From positions 62,001-126,000 of the forward strand of contig DASXUX010000040.1 of NCBI GenBank assembly GCA_036504595.1: DNA of 64,000 nucleotides, written 5' to 3'. The stretch's first letter is position 1. Every line of letters begins with the position of its first letter. A program made the position numbers and the translations under genes. Below the pieces are notes generated by a model. That model saw only the letters and a program-made list of their open reading frames with translations. It was not told the origin of the DNA and did not search any database. Below are positions 27,882-36,562 of this stretch, in pieces. This DNA is from DASXUX01 sp036504595 (GTDB lineage Bacteria; Planctomycetota; SZUA-567; H5-PLA8).

Positions 27882-29348
27882 ATGAAGTTTACGCTCTCAG
27901 TCTTGTTCACCGTCTTGGCGTGCACCGCGTCCTTTGCCGCCGACGGGGCGAACGTTGATGACCTGCGCAAGGAAGTGGACGCGCTGCGCAAACAGATCTC
28001 CGGAAAGGAGACCGTCAAGACTCCGATCGCGTCAGCCGACGCGCTGGTCGGAGCCAAGTACGGCCCCAACGCGCCGGTCACCACTCGCACCGGAAAGCTC
28101 TACATCGGCGGCGCGCTGCAGATCTGGTATCAGGCCATCCAGAACGATTCCGACGACTGGACCAGCCAGCGCGCGTTGGGCGAACAGGGCGGCCGCAACT
28201 CAGCCTTCGACAACGACAGCTTCCGTCTGCGCCGCATCGTCTTGCGCTTCGGCATGGACATCACCGAGAACGTCTCCTCCTTTATGTTGATCGATACGGC
28301 CACCGCACCGACGTCTTGCATTGGCTATCCCAACAACCAGGGCTTGGTTTACACCAATTCGCACCGCTCGGCCGCGGCCATGCAGACGGGCGCCGGCATT
28401 CCGAACCTGCTGCTCTTGGACGCCAAGCTGAACTATCACGGCGTCGTTCCGCATCACGATTTCACGATCGGCCAGTACAAGCGCAAGATCGACGATGAAG
28501 GCTCCCGGCCCAGCGACCGGCTCGATTTCGTGGATCGCTCCATGATCGCCCAGGTCGCGCACAATTCCTACGACATCGGCGCCGACGTCCACGGCACGTG
28601 GCTGGACGACAAAGTGCAGTACTGGTTCGGCGTGCAGAACGGCCCAGGCAACATCTTCACCGTCCCGCGCTTCAACCGCACCGATGACAACGATGCCAAG
28701 AACGTCTATGGCACCCTGCAGTGGCGTCCCTTCTGGAAGATGGAAAACTGGGGCGGCCTGGAACTCATCTACGGCATCATGTCCGGCAAGGGCGGCGAAA
28801 GCGGCGGCATGCTACCCGCTGACAATCCAGTGCCCGGCCTCAACCGCGCCGACACGTCCCAGCGCGTCAATTATCTCACCGCCGGCTACCGGCCCGGCGG
28901 CCCCGTCCGCGGACTGTGGCTGAGCAGCGAATGGGCCTCCTTCCGTGATCGCTTCGCCCCCAAGCAGGTTGTGAGCGGCGAGGGAGTCGTGACCGCCAAC
29001 CCCGCTCAGTTCCACGTCGAAGGCTGGTTCGCTGCGCTGGGCTACCGCCTCGACCAGAGCATCTTCTGCAAGGATCTATCGAGCTGGGTCAAGCCCTTTG
29101 AATTCACCGCCCGGCACGAAGTCTTCCAGAACTTGTTCTACCACAGCCTGGCTGAACCCGAACGCCGTCTGAACGTGTTCAAGACGACCGTGAATACCAT
29201 TGGCGTGAACTACAATTTCAAGGGCGACAACGCTAAGATCATGGTCAACTACAACTGGGTTGACGAAGAGGATAAGTCACGCGATGATCGTCAGGTCCGC
29301 GACGTGCGAAACGACGTCCTGGCCGTGCAATTTCAAGTGGCGTGGTAA
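27882..29348 (+). CDS. Phosphate-selective porin O/P-like outer membrane protein
   Basis: 488 residues. The ATG with GGGAGGGG upstream gives the signal peptide MKFTLSVLFTVLACTASFAA. A short coiled coil follows (VDDLRKEVDALRKQI), typical of trimeric OprP/OprO-like porins, and then alternating beta-strand sequence (KLYIGGALQIWYQAI, LRRIVLRFGMDITENV, NYNFKGDNAKIMVNYNWV) to a C-terminal aromatic Trp. It should form an outer membrane channel; phosphate specificity is not shown by the sequence. The next gene, 122 bp on, is the CoA ligase. Confidence 0.85.
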   Translation: MKFTLSVLFTVLACTASFAADGANVDDLRKEVDALRKQISGKETVKTPIASADALVGAKYGPNAPVTTRTGKLYIGGALQIWYQAIQNDSDDWTSQRALGEQGGRNSAFDNDSFRLRRIVLRFGMDITENVSSFMLIDTATAPTSCIGYPNNQGLVYTNSHRSAAAMQTGAGIPNLLLLDAKLNYHGVVPHHDFTIGQYKRKIDDEGSRPSDRLDFVDRSMIAQVAHNSYDIGADVHGTWLDDKVQYWFGVQNGPGNIFTVPRFNRTDDNDAKNVYGTLQWRPFWKMENWGGLELIYGIMSGKGGESGGMLPADNPVPGLNRADTSQRVNYLTAGYRPGGPVRGLWLSSEWASFRDRFAPKQVVSGEGVVTANPAQFHVEGWFAALGYRLDQSIFCKDLSSWVKPFEFTARHEVFQNLFYHSLAEPERRLNVFKTTVNTIGVNYNFKGDNAKIMVNYNWVDEEDKSRDDRQVRDVRNDVLAVQFQVAW

Positions 29349-29400
29349 GAAGCTGGTTCATGGTTTATGGTTCTCGGTGCGTGGTTAACAGCACGGTCGT

Positions 29401-29462
29401 GAACCATAAACCACGAACGATGTGCTGCGAACCATGAACCATGAACCACGAACCACGAACCG
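29401..29462. repeat. GAACCAT/GAACCAC heptamer array
   Basis: Units GAACCAT, GAACCAT, GAACCAC, GAACCAC, GAACCGG follow one another just before the CoA ligase start. Related AACCACGAAC words appear earlier in the gap from 29349. Confidence 0.8.
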
Positions 29463-29470
29463 GGGTTAAC

Positions 29471-30799
29471 ATGAAAGAACTCTGGAGTGACGCCGGCGGC
29501 TTTCATCCCGACAGCGCGCCCGACTACCTGCCGCTGCCCCAACTGCGCGACCTGCAGTTGCGCCGCCTGCGCTCGATTGTCCAAGTCGCCTACGAAAACG
29601 TGGCGCTGCTTCGCCAGCGCATGGAAGAGCGCCACATCACGCCGGCGAGCATGAAGTCCCTGGCCGATATCGCCAAGCTGCCGTTCACGGTCAAGACCGA
29701 CCTGCGCGATACCTATCCCTTCGGCCTCTTCGCCAGCCCCATGCGGGACATCGTCCGCCTGCACGCCTCCAGCGGCACCACCGGCAAGCCGATCGTCGTC
29801 GCCTACACTAAAGAAGACATCGACGTCTGGTCCTCGGTGATGGTCCGCTCCTTCGCCGCCTGCGGCCTCCACGCCGGCGACATCATCCAGAACGCCTACG
29901 GCTACGGACTCTTCACCGGCGGCCTGGGCGCTCACTATGGCGCTGAAGCGCTCGGCGCAACCGTCATCCCGATCTCCGGCGGCAACACCGACCGCCAGAT
30001 CATGGTGCTGAAGGATTTCAAAGTCACCGCGATCTGCTGCACGCCCAGCTATTTCCTGCATCTTCTGGAACGCGCCGCCGAACTGGGCGTCAACGTTCGC
30101 GATCTGCCGCTCAAGGCCGGCGTTTTCGGAGCCGAACCCTGGACCGAAGCCATGCGCATCCGCATCCAGGAAGTCAGCCCCATCAAGGCCTACGACATTT
30201 ACGGCTTGTCTGAAATCATCGGCCCCGGCGTCGGCTGCGAATGCCAGTGCCAGGCCGGCCCGCACATTTTCGAAGACCATTTCTATCCGGAAATCATCGA
30301 TCCGAAGACCTGCGAAGTTCTCCCCGACGGCAGCGAAGGCGAACTGGTCTTGACGACGCTTAGCAAGCGCGCCATGCCGATGATCCGCTACCGCACGCGC
30401 GACATCACCTCGCTGGCCGCCGAACCCTGCAAATGCGGCCGCACCGTCCGCCGCATCAAGCGCATCGGCCGCCGCAGCGACGACATGTTCATCATCCGCG
30501 GCGTGAACGTCTTCCCGTCGCAAGTCGAACACGCCCTGCTGACCGTCGAAGGCACGCTCCCGCACTACCAGATCGTGCTCACGCGCGAAAAGGGCCTCGA
30601 CCAGATGGAAATCCAGGTCGAAGTCACGCCCGAAGTTTTCAGCGACAAGATCAGAGCGCTCCAGGCATTGCAGGCCAAGCTGACGCACGCAATTGGAACA
30701 ACGCTGGGCATCAGCGCCGATGTGCGACTGGTCGAACCGCACAGCATTCCGCGCAGCGAAGGCAAAGCCAAGCGGATCATTGATAAACGGCAAGTGTGA
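29471..30799 (+). CDS. paaK: Phenylacetate-CoA ligase family enzyme
   Basis: 442 residues, the usual length. It activates phenylacetate or another aryl acid with ATP and CoA. Motifs: HASSGTTGKPIVVAYTKED (P-loop-like, about 97-115), NAYGYGLFTGGLG, FGAEPWTEAMR, DIYGLSEIIGPGVGCEC and the C-terminal hinge and lysine domain with MFIIRGVNVFPSQVE. The following gene encodes a tandem ACT protein, a common pairing for this ligase class in archaea and anaerobes. No paaABCDE oxygenase genes are present, which argues for anaerobic or oxo-acid-linked use. The start excludes a repeat-encoded 10-residue extension. Confidence 0.92.
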   Translation: MKELWSDAGGFHPDSAPDYLPLPQLRDLQLRRLRSIVQVAYENVALLRQRMEERHITPASMKSLADIAKLPFTVKTDLRDTYPFGLFASPMRDIVRLHASSGTTGKPIVVAYTKEDIDVWSSVMVRSFAACGLHAGDIIQNAYGYGLFTGGLGAHYGAEALGATVIPISGGNTDRQIMVLKDFKVTAICCTPSYFLHLLERAAELGVNVRDLPLKAGVFGAEPWTEAMRIRIQEVSPIKAYDIYGLSEIIGPGVGCECQCQAGPHIFEDHFYPEIIDPKTCEVLPDGSEGELVLTTLSKRAMPMIRYRTRDITSLAAEPCKCGRTVRRIKRIGRRSDDMFIIRGVNVFPSQVEHALLTVEGTLPHYQIVLTREKGLDQMEIQVEVTPEVFSDKIRALQALQAKLTHAIGTTLGISADVRLVEPHSIPRSEGKAKRIIDKRQV

Positions 30800-30803
30800 A
30801 CAG

Positions 30804-30890
30804 AAGTCATTGGTCAATAGTCATTGGTCATTAACAGCATCCCTCGGACCAATGACTAATGACCAATGACCTAATGACCAGAGTAATGAC
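30804..30890. repeat. Short tandem repeats with inverted partner (GTCATTG / CAATGAC)
   Basis: AGTCATTGGTCAATAGTCATTGGTCATT faces ACCAATGACTAATGACCAATGACCTAATGACC. The two halves are complementary heptamer arrays, so the transcript can fold into a long hairpin between the ligase and ACT genes. Confidence 0.8.
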
Positions 30891-30926
30891 TTGGGAAGAC
30901 CTTGGGATCACTGAGGACTCTGTACT

Positions 30927-31367
30927 ATGAAGATCCAACAACTTTCCCTTTTCGTCGAAAACTCACCCGGCCGTTTGTCCCAGGCCTGCAAGGTGCTCGC
31001 CGCGTCCGGCATCAACATCGTCACGCTTTCGCTCGCCGACACGCAGCAATACGGCATCCTGCGCCTGATCGTCAAGGACTGGCAAAAAGCCAAGAACGCC
31101 CTCGAAAAAGGCGGCTACGTCGTCACGATCACCGAAGTCGTCGCCGTCGAAGTCTCCGACCGCCCGGGCGGCCTGGCCGAACTGCTCGACGTCCTCGATC
31201 AGGGCCGCGTCAACATCGAATACATGTACGCCTTCACCGTCCGCACCGAAGACGCCGCCGTCATGATCTTCCGCTTCGAAGACCCCGACGGCGCGATCAA
31301 AGTCCTCCAGTCCGCCGGCAAAGACGTGGTCGAAGGCGTCGATCTCTTCGCCAAATGCCGCTCGTAA
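30927..31367 (+). CDS. Tandem ACT-domain protein
   Basis: 146 residues forming two ACT domains: first MKIQQLSLFVENSPGRLSQA (1-70), second EVVAVEVSDRPGGLAELLDV (about 72-140). The D/N-x-P-G-x-L turn that binds amino acid ligands is present in both. Proteins like this follow paaK-type ligases in many genomes and probably sense an amino acid such as phenylalanine. It lacks a DNA-binding or catalytic domain. The RBS is weak. Confidence 0.88.
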   Translation: MKIQQLSLFVENSPGRLSQACKVLAASGINIVTLSLADTQQYGILRLIVKDWQKAKNALEKGGYVVTITEVVAVEVSDRPGGLAELLDVLDQGRVNIEYMYAFTVRTEDAAVMIFRFEDPDGAIKVLQSAGKDVVEGVDLFAKCRS

Positions 31368-31420
31368 CGCAATCCTCCTGGATTGCGCGATTCTGCCGGA
31401 CGCAATCCAGGAGGATTGCG
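31368..31420. repeat. CGCAATCC..GGATTGCG palindrome pair after the ACT gene
   Basis: CGCAATCCTCCTGGATTGCG begins directly at the ACT stop (31368-31387). Its variant CGCAATCCAGGAGGATTGCG follows (31401-31420). The two are also complementary to each other. It is the same element as upstream of pdxA and may serve as a terminator here. Confidence 0.8.
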
Positions 31421-31519
31421 CTACAGGCAGAATAGTCCAACACCTCGGCCGTATCTGTCCATTCACCCGCGCTCTCTTTCGGTGTAAGCTCTGACGATCT
31501 CATCTTCAGGAGCTTTGCT

Positions 31520-33859
31520 ATGAACTTCTCGCTCGTCCTCGTCATCGCGCTCTGTCTTTGCATGAGCCTTCAATGCCTCGCCGGCGAAAAAGTCGAACCC
31601 AAAGCCCAGCCCTTCGAACTGACGCAAGTCCGTCTGCTCGACGGCCCCTTCAAAGACGCAACGGAACTCGACCGCAAGTACCTGCACGATCTCGACGCCG
31701 ACCGCCTCCTTCACACCTTCCGCCTCAACGCCGGCCTGCCCAGCACCGCCAAACCTTACGGCGGTTGGGAAGCCCCCAAGTGCGAACTCCGCGGCCACTT
31801 CCTCGGGCACTATCTTTCCGCTTGCGCGCTCATGTACGCATCCACCGGCGACGAAAAACTGAGAGAAAAAGCCAACTACATCGTCGCCGAACTCGCCAAA
31901 TGTCAGGAAGCACTCGCGAGCAAAGGGTTCGGCAAAGGCTACCTCTCCGCCTACCCCGAATCCTTCATCGACCGCGTCGTCGATGCCAAACCGGTCTGGG
32001 CGCCCTGGTATACGCTGCACAAGATCTACGCCGGCCTCATCGACGTTCACCACTATTGCGGCAACGCGCAAGCACTGGACGTCGTCAAAGGCATGGCCGC
32101 GTGGGCCAAGTCGCGTCTCGATAAGCTCGACGATGCCGGCGTGCAGAAGATGCTCGGCAACGAACACGGCGGCATGAACGAGACGATCGCCAATCTCTAC
32201 GGAATCACCGGCGACCCTGACCACCTCTCTCTCGCTCAGCGCTTCAACCACAAGTTTATCTTCGACCCGCTCGCCAAAGCCGAGGACAAACTCAACGGTC
32301 TGCACGCCAACACCCAAATTCCCAAAATCATCGGCGCCGCCCGCGAATACGAACTGACCGGCAACAGCACATACAAGGACGTTGCGTCCTTCTTCTGGCA
32401 GCGTGTCGCCCTCAAGCGATCGTACGCCATCGGCGGCCACAGCGACCGCGAACATTTCTTCCCGATCGAAGAATTTTCGAAGCACCTCGGCACCGACACC
32501 TGCGAGACCTGCAACACTTACAACATGCTTAAGCTCACTCGCCATTTGTTCGCTTGGGAACCCAACGCCGAAGCCATGGATTTCTACGAACGCGCTCTCT
32601 ACAACCACATCCTCGCCTCGCAAGATCCCAAGACCGGCCAGATCGTCTACCTGATGTCCCTCAAGCCCGGCCATTTCAAAACGTATTCGACGCCGGACGA
32701 CTCCTTCTGGTGCTGCTCCGGCACCGGCATCGAAAACCACGCCAAGTACGCCGACACGATTTACTTCCACAGCGCCGATTCGTTGTTCGTGAACCTCTTC
32801 ATCCCCTCTGAACTCAACTGGAAAGAGAAGGGCCTGGTTCTTGAACAGAATACAAAGTTCCCCGAAAGCGACAAGACAAAGCTGAAACTCAAATGCAAGG
32901 AGCCGCTCACTCTCTCGCTCAGCATCCGCTGTCCGTTCTGGGTTCAGAACGGCGCCAGCATTTCCGTCAATGGCAAGCCGGAAGACGTTGCGCTAAAGCC
33001 CGGCTCCTATGTGACCCTCAAGCGCCGGTGGCGCGACGGCGACGAGATCGAAGTCCGCCTGCCGATGGCGCTGCGCCTGGAAGGCATGCCCGACAACCCG
33101 AAGGTTGTCGCCATCTGCTACGGCCCCGTCGTTCTCGCCGGCGAAATGGGCACCGAGAACATGCCCGCCAGCCTCAACACGCGCGGTCAGTGCGACCTCA
33201 ACAACAATCCGTCGCCCGAGGCCCCGGTTTTCCTCTCCGATGCGGCGAGCGTCCTCTCAAAAATCCAGCCCACCGACAAGCCGCTGGTCTTCAAGACGAA
33301 CGGCCTCGCTCAGCCGCGCGACCTGACGCTCATCCCCTTCCACCAGATGCATCACCAGCGCTACTCCGTCTACTGGTCGCTCTACACCGAAGAGGAGTGG
33401 CAGAAGCGCAAAGCCGATCTGGCCGCCGCCGAAGCCCGCCGCAAAGCTCTGGAAGCTCGCCGCGTGGATGTGGTCCATCCCGGCGAACAGCAGCCCGAAA
33501 CCGACCACGCCATGAAAGGCGAACACACCAGCGCCGGCCCGCATGCCGGCCGCAAATGGCGTCACGCCACCGACGGCGGCTGGTTCAGCTACGAGATGAA
33601 AGTTGTGCAGGACACCGCCTTGTCGCTCTGCTGCACCTACTGGGGCAGCGACTCGCTGCGCACCTTCGACATCCTCATCAACGATCAGAAGATCGCGACG
33701 CAGAAAATCGATCACAACAAGCCCAACGAGTTCTTCGACGTCGAATACCCAATCCCGCCCGACTTGCTCAAAGGCAAAGACAAGATCACCGTCAAATTCC
33801 AGGCCCACCCCGGCAACACCGCCGGCGGCGTCTTCGGCTGCGCCATCCTCAAACCGTAG
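31520..33859 (+). CDS. Secreted GH127-family glycosidase (beta-L-arabinofuranosidase-like)
   Basis: 779 residues with signal peptide MNFSLVLVIALCLCMSLQCLA. The alpha/alpha-barrel holds VRLLDGPFKDATELDRKYL, HFLGHYLSACALMYASTGD and AIGGHSDREHF. The zinc-thiolate site of GH127 (known from HypBA1: Glu, Cys, Cys, Cys) is recognisable in CETCNTYNMLKL (about 331-342) and WCCSGTG (about 395-401); the first Cys of CC would be the nucleophile. A C-terminal domain (about 690-779) may be carbohydrate-binding. It likely removes arabinofuranose or similar residues from plant glycans in the periplasm. Ribosome site CAGGAG. Confidence 0.9.
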   Translation: MNFSLVLVIALCLCMSLQCLAGEKVEPKAQPFELTQVRLLDGPFKDATELDRKYLHDLDADRLLHTFRLNAGLPSTAKPYGGWEAPKCELRGHFLGHYLSACALMYASTGDEKLREKANYIVAELAKCQEALASKGFGKGYLSAYPESFIDRVVDAKPVWAPWYTLHKIYAGLIDVHHYCGNAQALDVVKGMAAWAKSRLDKLDDAGVQKMLGNEHGGMNETIANLYGITGDPDHLSLAQRFNHKFIFDPLAKAEDKLNGLHANTQIPKIIGAAREYELTGNSTYKDVASFFWQRVALKRSYAIGGHSDREHFFPIEEFSKHLGTDTCETCNTYNMLKLTRHLFAWEPNAEAMDFYERALYNHILASQDPKTGQIVYLMSLKPGHFKTYSTPDDSFWCCSGTGIENHAKYADTIYFHSADSLFVNLFIPSELNWKEKGLVLEQNTKFPESDKTKLKLKCKEPLTLSLSIRCPFWVQNGASISVNGKPEDVALKPGSYVTLKRRWRDGDEIEVRLPMALRLEGMPDNPKVVAICYGPVVLAGEMGTENMPASLNTRGQCDLNNNPSPEAPVFLSDAASVLSKIQPTDKPLVFKTNGLAQPRDLTLIPFHQMHHQRYSVYWSLYTEEEWQKRKADLAAAEARRKALEARRVDVVHPGEQQPETDHAMKGEHTSAGPHAGRKWRHATDGGWFSYEMKVVQDTALSLCCTYWGSDSLRTFDILINDQKIATQKIDHNKPNEFFDVEYPIPPDLLKGKDKITVKFQAHPGNTAGGVFGCAILKP

Positions 33860-33890
33860 CCCTTCTCCGTCCCACGTGTGCCACATGTGC

Positions 33891-33956
33891 CACGGGCAGC
33901 CTCTGTTTGCTGTTGGCTGCCCGTGCCCTATCAGAACCGCGACCGTCAGGGAGCGG
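33891..33956. repeat. Two dispersed elements after GH127: CACGGGCAGCC hairpin and TCAGAACCGCG repeat
   Basis: CACGGGCAGCC (33891-33901) pairs with GGCTGCCCGTG (33915-33925). It is followed at 33931-33956 by TCAGAACCGCGACCGTCAGG and GAGCGG. The second element recurs at the ends of the Usp gene (about 36552-36580) and of a dehydratase-like gene (about 46866-46896). Confidence 0.8.
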
Positions 33957-34015
33957 CGAAGTCTGAGTGTGCCGCTACTGGCTTGTCCAGCAGTGCAAAG
34001 AAGTGAGTAAATTGA

Positions 34016-34049
34016 GTGGTAAAACCACGCGATCGCGTGGTATAACCAC
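34016..34049 (+). promoter_or_regulatory. Twin palindromic operators and -10 box of the nucleotidyltransferase/HEPN operon
   Basis: GTGGTAAAACCAC (34016-34028) and GTGGTATAACCAC (34037-34049) are near-identical palindromes spaced exactly 21 bp, two helical turns. The DNA between and across them, CCACGCGATCGCGTGG, is itself a perfect palindrome. TATAAC in the second site is a plausible -10 box 7 nt before the ATG. The HTH domain of the downstream protein is the obvious candidate to bind here. Confidence 0.7.
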
Positions 34050-34053
34050 GCAT

Positions 34054-34641
34054 ATGGACAGGCTGAGCTTACTCCTTTCCTCGCGCGTAAAGGCCCAGAT
34101 ACTTCGCCTCCTCTTTGGCGTCGCGGCGCCAGAACTGCATTTGCGGGAGATTGCCCGCCGCGCTGGATTGAACGACGCCACCGTTCGTCAGGAACTTCGG
34201 CGGCTGGCGGCTCTCGATCTTGTTGAAATTCGCAAAGACGGAAACCGGTCTTATGTTCGAGCCAAAAGCGCTCATCCTCTGTTTGCAGAACTGCGTGGAC
34301 TGGTTTTGAAGACCAGCGGCCTCGTCGATGTGCTGCGTGAGGCGCTAGACTCTAGCGATATTCGCGTAGCCTTCGTTTTCGGCTCGGTCGCCGCCGGAAC
34401 CGAGCGGGCGCACAGCGACGTGGATCTGATGGTGATAGGCAGTGTCCCGCTGAGACAACTGAGTGCGCGTCTGAGCGGCGTCACCGAACGCATCGGGCGT
34501 GAAGTCAACCCGCACGCAATTAAGCCGGAAGAGTTTGCAAAAAGGGCGCGGGCGAAGGATCATTTCGTCTCCACTGTGCTCGCTGCACCAAAGCTGTTCG
34601 TAATCGGAGGCGACCGTGAGCTTGCAGGAGTGGGCGGCTAA
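34054..34641 (+). CDS. Winged-helix/minimal nucleotidyltransferase fusion (MNT-type antitoxin-like)
   Basis: 195 residues. Residues about 10-75 form an ArsR-like winged helix (LHLREIARRAGLNDATVRQE). Residues about 95-190 form a MNT-type nucleotidyltransferase with the G-S-x(9,10)-D-x-D signature in FGSVAAGTERAHSDVDLMVI. Such proteins pair with HEPN proteins; in studied MNT/HEPN systems the MNT partner AMPylates and silences the HEPN toxin. The start lacks a Shine-Dalgarno sequence and probably heads a leaderless mRNA. It overlaps the HEPN gene by 26 bp. Confidence 0.85.
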   Translation: MDRLSLLLSSRVKAQILRLLFGVAAPELHLREIARRAGLNDATVRQELRRLAALDLVEIRKDGNRSYVRAKSAHPLFAELRGLVLKTSGLVDVLREALDSSDIRVAFVFGSVAAGTERAHSDVDLMVIGSVPLRQLSARLSGVTERIGREVNPHAIKPEEFAKRARAKDHFVSTVLAAPKLFVIGGDRELAGVGG

Positions 34642-35059
34642 CGGCTGGCTTCGCCCGCACAAGAGCAGCAAGCAGGAGATCCAGGGCCTGCTCTCGATCG
34701 TGGATCGCGATCTCGCGGATGCCACAGCGCAGGTGATCTCGGCTGATTGGCGGTTCGGGATCGCATACAACGCGGGACTCAAACTCTGCACTATCCTGGT
34801 TCATGCGTCCGGCTATCGACCAGAGAAAACTCTTCAGCACTTTCGCACGATTCAAGCGCTTCCGCTGATCCTTGGCGATACTCGCAAACTTGACGCTAAA
34901 TACCTCGACGACTGCCGGCTGAAACGCAACACAGTGGAATATGACATGGCTGGCGCTGCCACCGATGAGAACGCTGCGGAACTGCTCGAATTCGTCAAAG
35001 ACTTCCGCAGGGACGTGCTCGATTGGCTGAAGAAGACGCATCCGGAATGGGTGCCCTGA
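34616..35059 (+). CDS. HEPN-domain protein, partner of the nucleotidyltransferase
   Basis: 147 residues of helical sequence. The GTG start has GGAGG 4-5 nt upstream, inside the preceding gene. DLADATAQVISADWRFGIAYNAGLK fits helix 1-2 of HEPN, and RLKRNTVEYD near 104 stands where HEPN ribonucleases have R-x(4-6)-H. The histidine is missing and a Tyr is present, so RNase activity is doubtful. The pair is arranged as an MNT/HEPN operon; whether it is a toxin-antitoxin system is inference. Confidence 0.8.
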   Translation: MSLQEWAANGWLRPHKSSKQEIQGLLSIVDRDLADATAQVISADWRFGIAYNAGLKLCTILVHASGYRPEKTLQHFRTIQALPLILGDTRKLDAKYLDDCRLKRNTVEYDMAGAATDENAAELLEFVKDFRRDVLDWLKKTHPEWVP

Positions 35060-35124
35060 CATGCCATTCACGCGCATTCCTTAATCCGATTTCCGCAATC
35101 CGCAATTCGAATAGCCTCGCTATA

Positions 35125-35847
35125 ATGTGTTTGAATATGTCCAACTCCACGCTCCCCGCCCTCTTCCCCGACGCCCCCGTGCGCGAACTGGTCCTGCCCT
35201 TTCGCACACGCACCTTCTCGTTGTTGGTTTTGGAGAACGCCTGCGCTCTGCACAGCACGCTCGATGGCGAAGCCGCCGAAGTCTACTGGGGCGACCTCTG
35301 GCCCGCGGCCCTCGCACTTGCCGGCGCACTGCTCGATCACGCGATTGACCTGCCGCCAAATTCAGCAGTGCTCGAAATCGGGTGCGGAGCCGGACTGATC
35401 TCTCTGGCCGCAGCCGCCGCCGGCGGCCCAACCACTCGCGTCATCGCCACCGACCGCGAACCACGCGCCTTGCTCCTCGCGGCCGAAAACGCCCGCCGCA
35501 ACGGTTTGTCAGAACAAATCGCGACGCGTCAGCTTAACTGGTCCGAGCGCTCCACCGAACGCTACTCGCTGATTCTCGCCGGCGACTGCCTCTACCAGAG
35601 CGACGCGTGCTGGCAGCTCGCCGGTTTCATACGCGACAGTCTGGCCGACGGCGGCCGCGCGATCGTCGTGGATCCCGACCGCTGGAGCGCCCGCAACTTC
35701 GGCCTGCTCGCTCGCCAGGCCGGCCTGAACGTGCGCACTTTTCAGCGCCGCGTCCCCTTCGCTGCCGCACACGGCCCGGTCCGGGAAATCTGCCTGAACC
35801 CGGCCGTTCCGCTCGACGCGACATTCTACGAACTCACCATTTCGTGA
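35125..35847 (+). CDS. METTL16/METTL20-like protein methyltransferase (class I SAM fold)
   Basis: 240 residues. EVYWGDLWPAALALAGAL precedes the SAM motif VLEIGCGAGLISLAAAAAG (about 82-100), then VIATDREPRALLLA and the LILAGDCLYQSDACW motif (D-C-L-Y type) of family PF10294, which includes lysine methyltransferases acting on proteins. A perfect TATAAT (35121-35126) overlaps the first ATG; the ATG at 35137 is an equally good or better start and would make a leaderless mRNA. The target is unknown. Confidence 0.8.
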   Translation: MCLNMSNSTLPALFPDAPVRELVLPFRTRTFSLLVLENACALHSTLDGEAAEVYWGDLWPAALALAGALLDHAIDLPPNSAVLEIGCGAGLISLAAAAAGGPTTRVIATDREPRALLLAAENARRNGLSEQIATRQLNWSERSTERYSLILAGDCLYQSDACWQLAGFIRDSLADGGRAIVVDPDRWSARNFGLLARQAGLNVRTFQRRVPFAAAHGPVREICLNPAVPLDATFYELTIS

Positions 35848-35861
35848 GCCGAACGCCCTTT

Positions 35862-35896
35862 AATGACCAATGACCAATGACCAATGACCAATGACT
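35862..35896. repeat. CAATGAC heptamer array
   Basis: About four near-perfect consecutive CAATGAC units between converging genes. It matches the CAATGAC units at 30.8 kb and at the end of the truncated GGQ gene. Confidence 0.85.
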
Positions 35897-35900
35897 GAAG

Positions 35901-36323
35901 TTACGCCTTCTTCAGCGCCTTCATCGCCGCGACCGCATCTTCAGCGTTGTCGAAGGCCAGATAGAAGATCGCCTTGTTTCCCAGCTTCGCGCCCGAAAAT
36001 CCGCGAACGCTGATGCGGGAATCGGCGATCCGCCGCGTGATCTGCGCGCCCAGTCCCGGCTTGTCGCTGGCCTCCACGCGTAGTGAATGAATGCGCTCGA
36101 CCTTGTTGAAGCCCAGGTTGGCGGCTGCACGCAGAATCTTCGCGCCTTTCAACGGCGTGACGAATACCACTCCTTCGCCCGGCCGGTCCGTCGTGCGCCG
36201 CGCAAAGACGAATTCGAAATTGGCGCCCGCATCGGCCAGATCAGCCAGCTTCGCATTCAATCCGCCCGGCTTGTCCTCAATGCCGGCCGCCCAAACATCG
36301 GTCCGCTCGACTTTCAGTGCCAT
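35901..36323 (-). CDS. Tandem ACT-domain protein
   Basis: 140 residues with two ACT-like domains: KVERTDVWAAGIEDKPGGLN (1-70) and IHSLRVEASDKPGLGAQITR (about 72-138). Each has a D-K-P-G ligand-turn motif. The start MALKVERTD follows GGAGGG; the frame is open upstream through unlikely sequence. It resembles the protein after paaK in layout but not closely in sequence. The 240 bp to the Usp gene hold no gene. Confidence 0.82.
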   Translation of the reverse strand: MALKVERTDVWAAGIEDKPGGLNAKLADLADAGANFEFVFARRTTDRPGEGVVFVTPLKGAKILRAAANLGFNKVERIHSLRVEASDKPGLGAQITRRIADSRISVRGFSGAKLGNKAIFYLAFDNAEDAVAAMKALKKA

Positions 36324-36562
36324 AGCCTGCCCTCCGGAAAAAATAGCCCGGCCGCTCCCCCGCGGCCCTTGCTTAGGTTTTAGCCACATGCTCGTTGGTG
36401 AACATAGGGAAAAAAGAAAATTGTTCGCAACGGTCGGTCCTCTATTGGCTGGACCCACACCGGCGTTCGCGTGCGCTCTTCCACTGCTTTCAACACAGGA
36501 CTAACACACCGCGCGGATTCCGCAGCCTCGGCTGGCGTCTTTGACGCTTTTCGGCCGCTCCT

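Noticed and set aside
29333..30817. Long minus-strand frame opposite the CoA ligase
   Set aside because: Antisense of paaK; its ends are repeat sequence.
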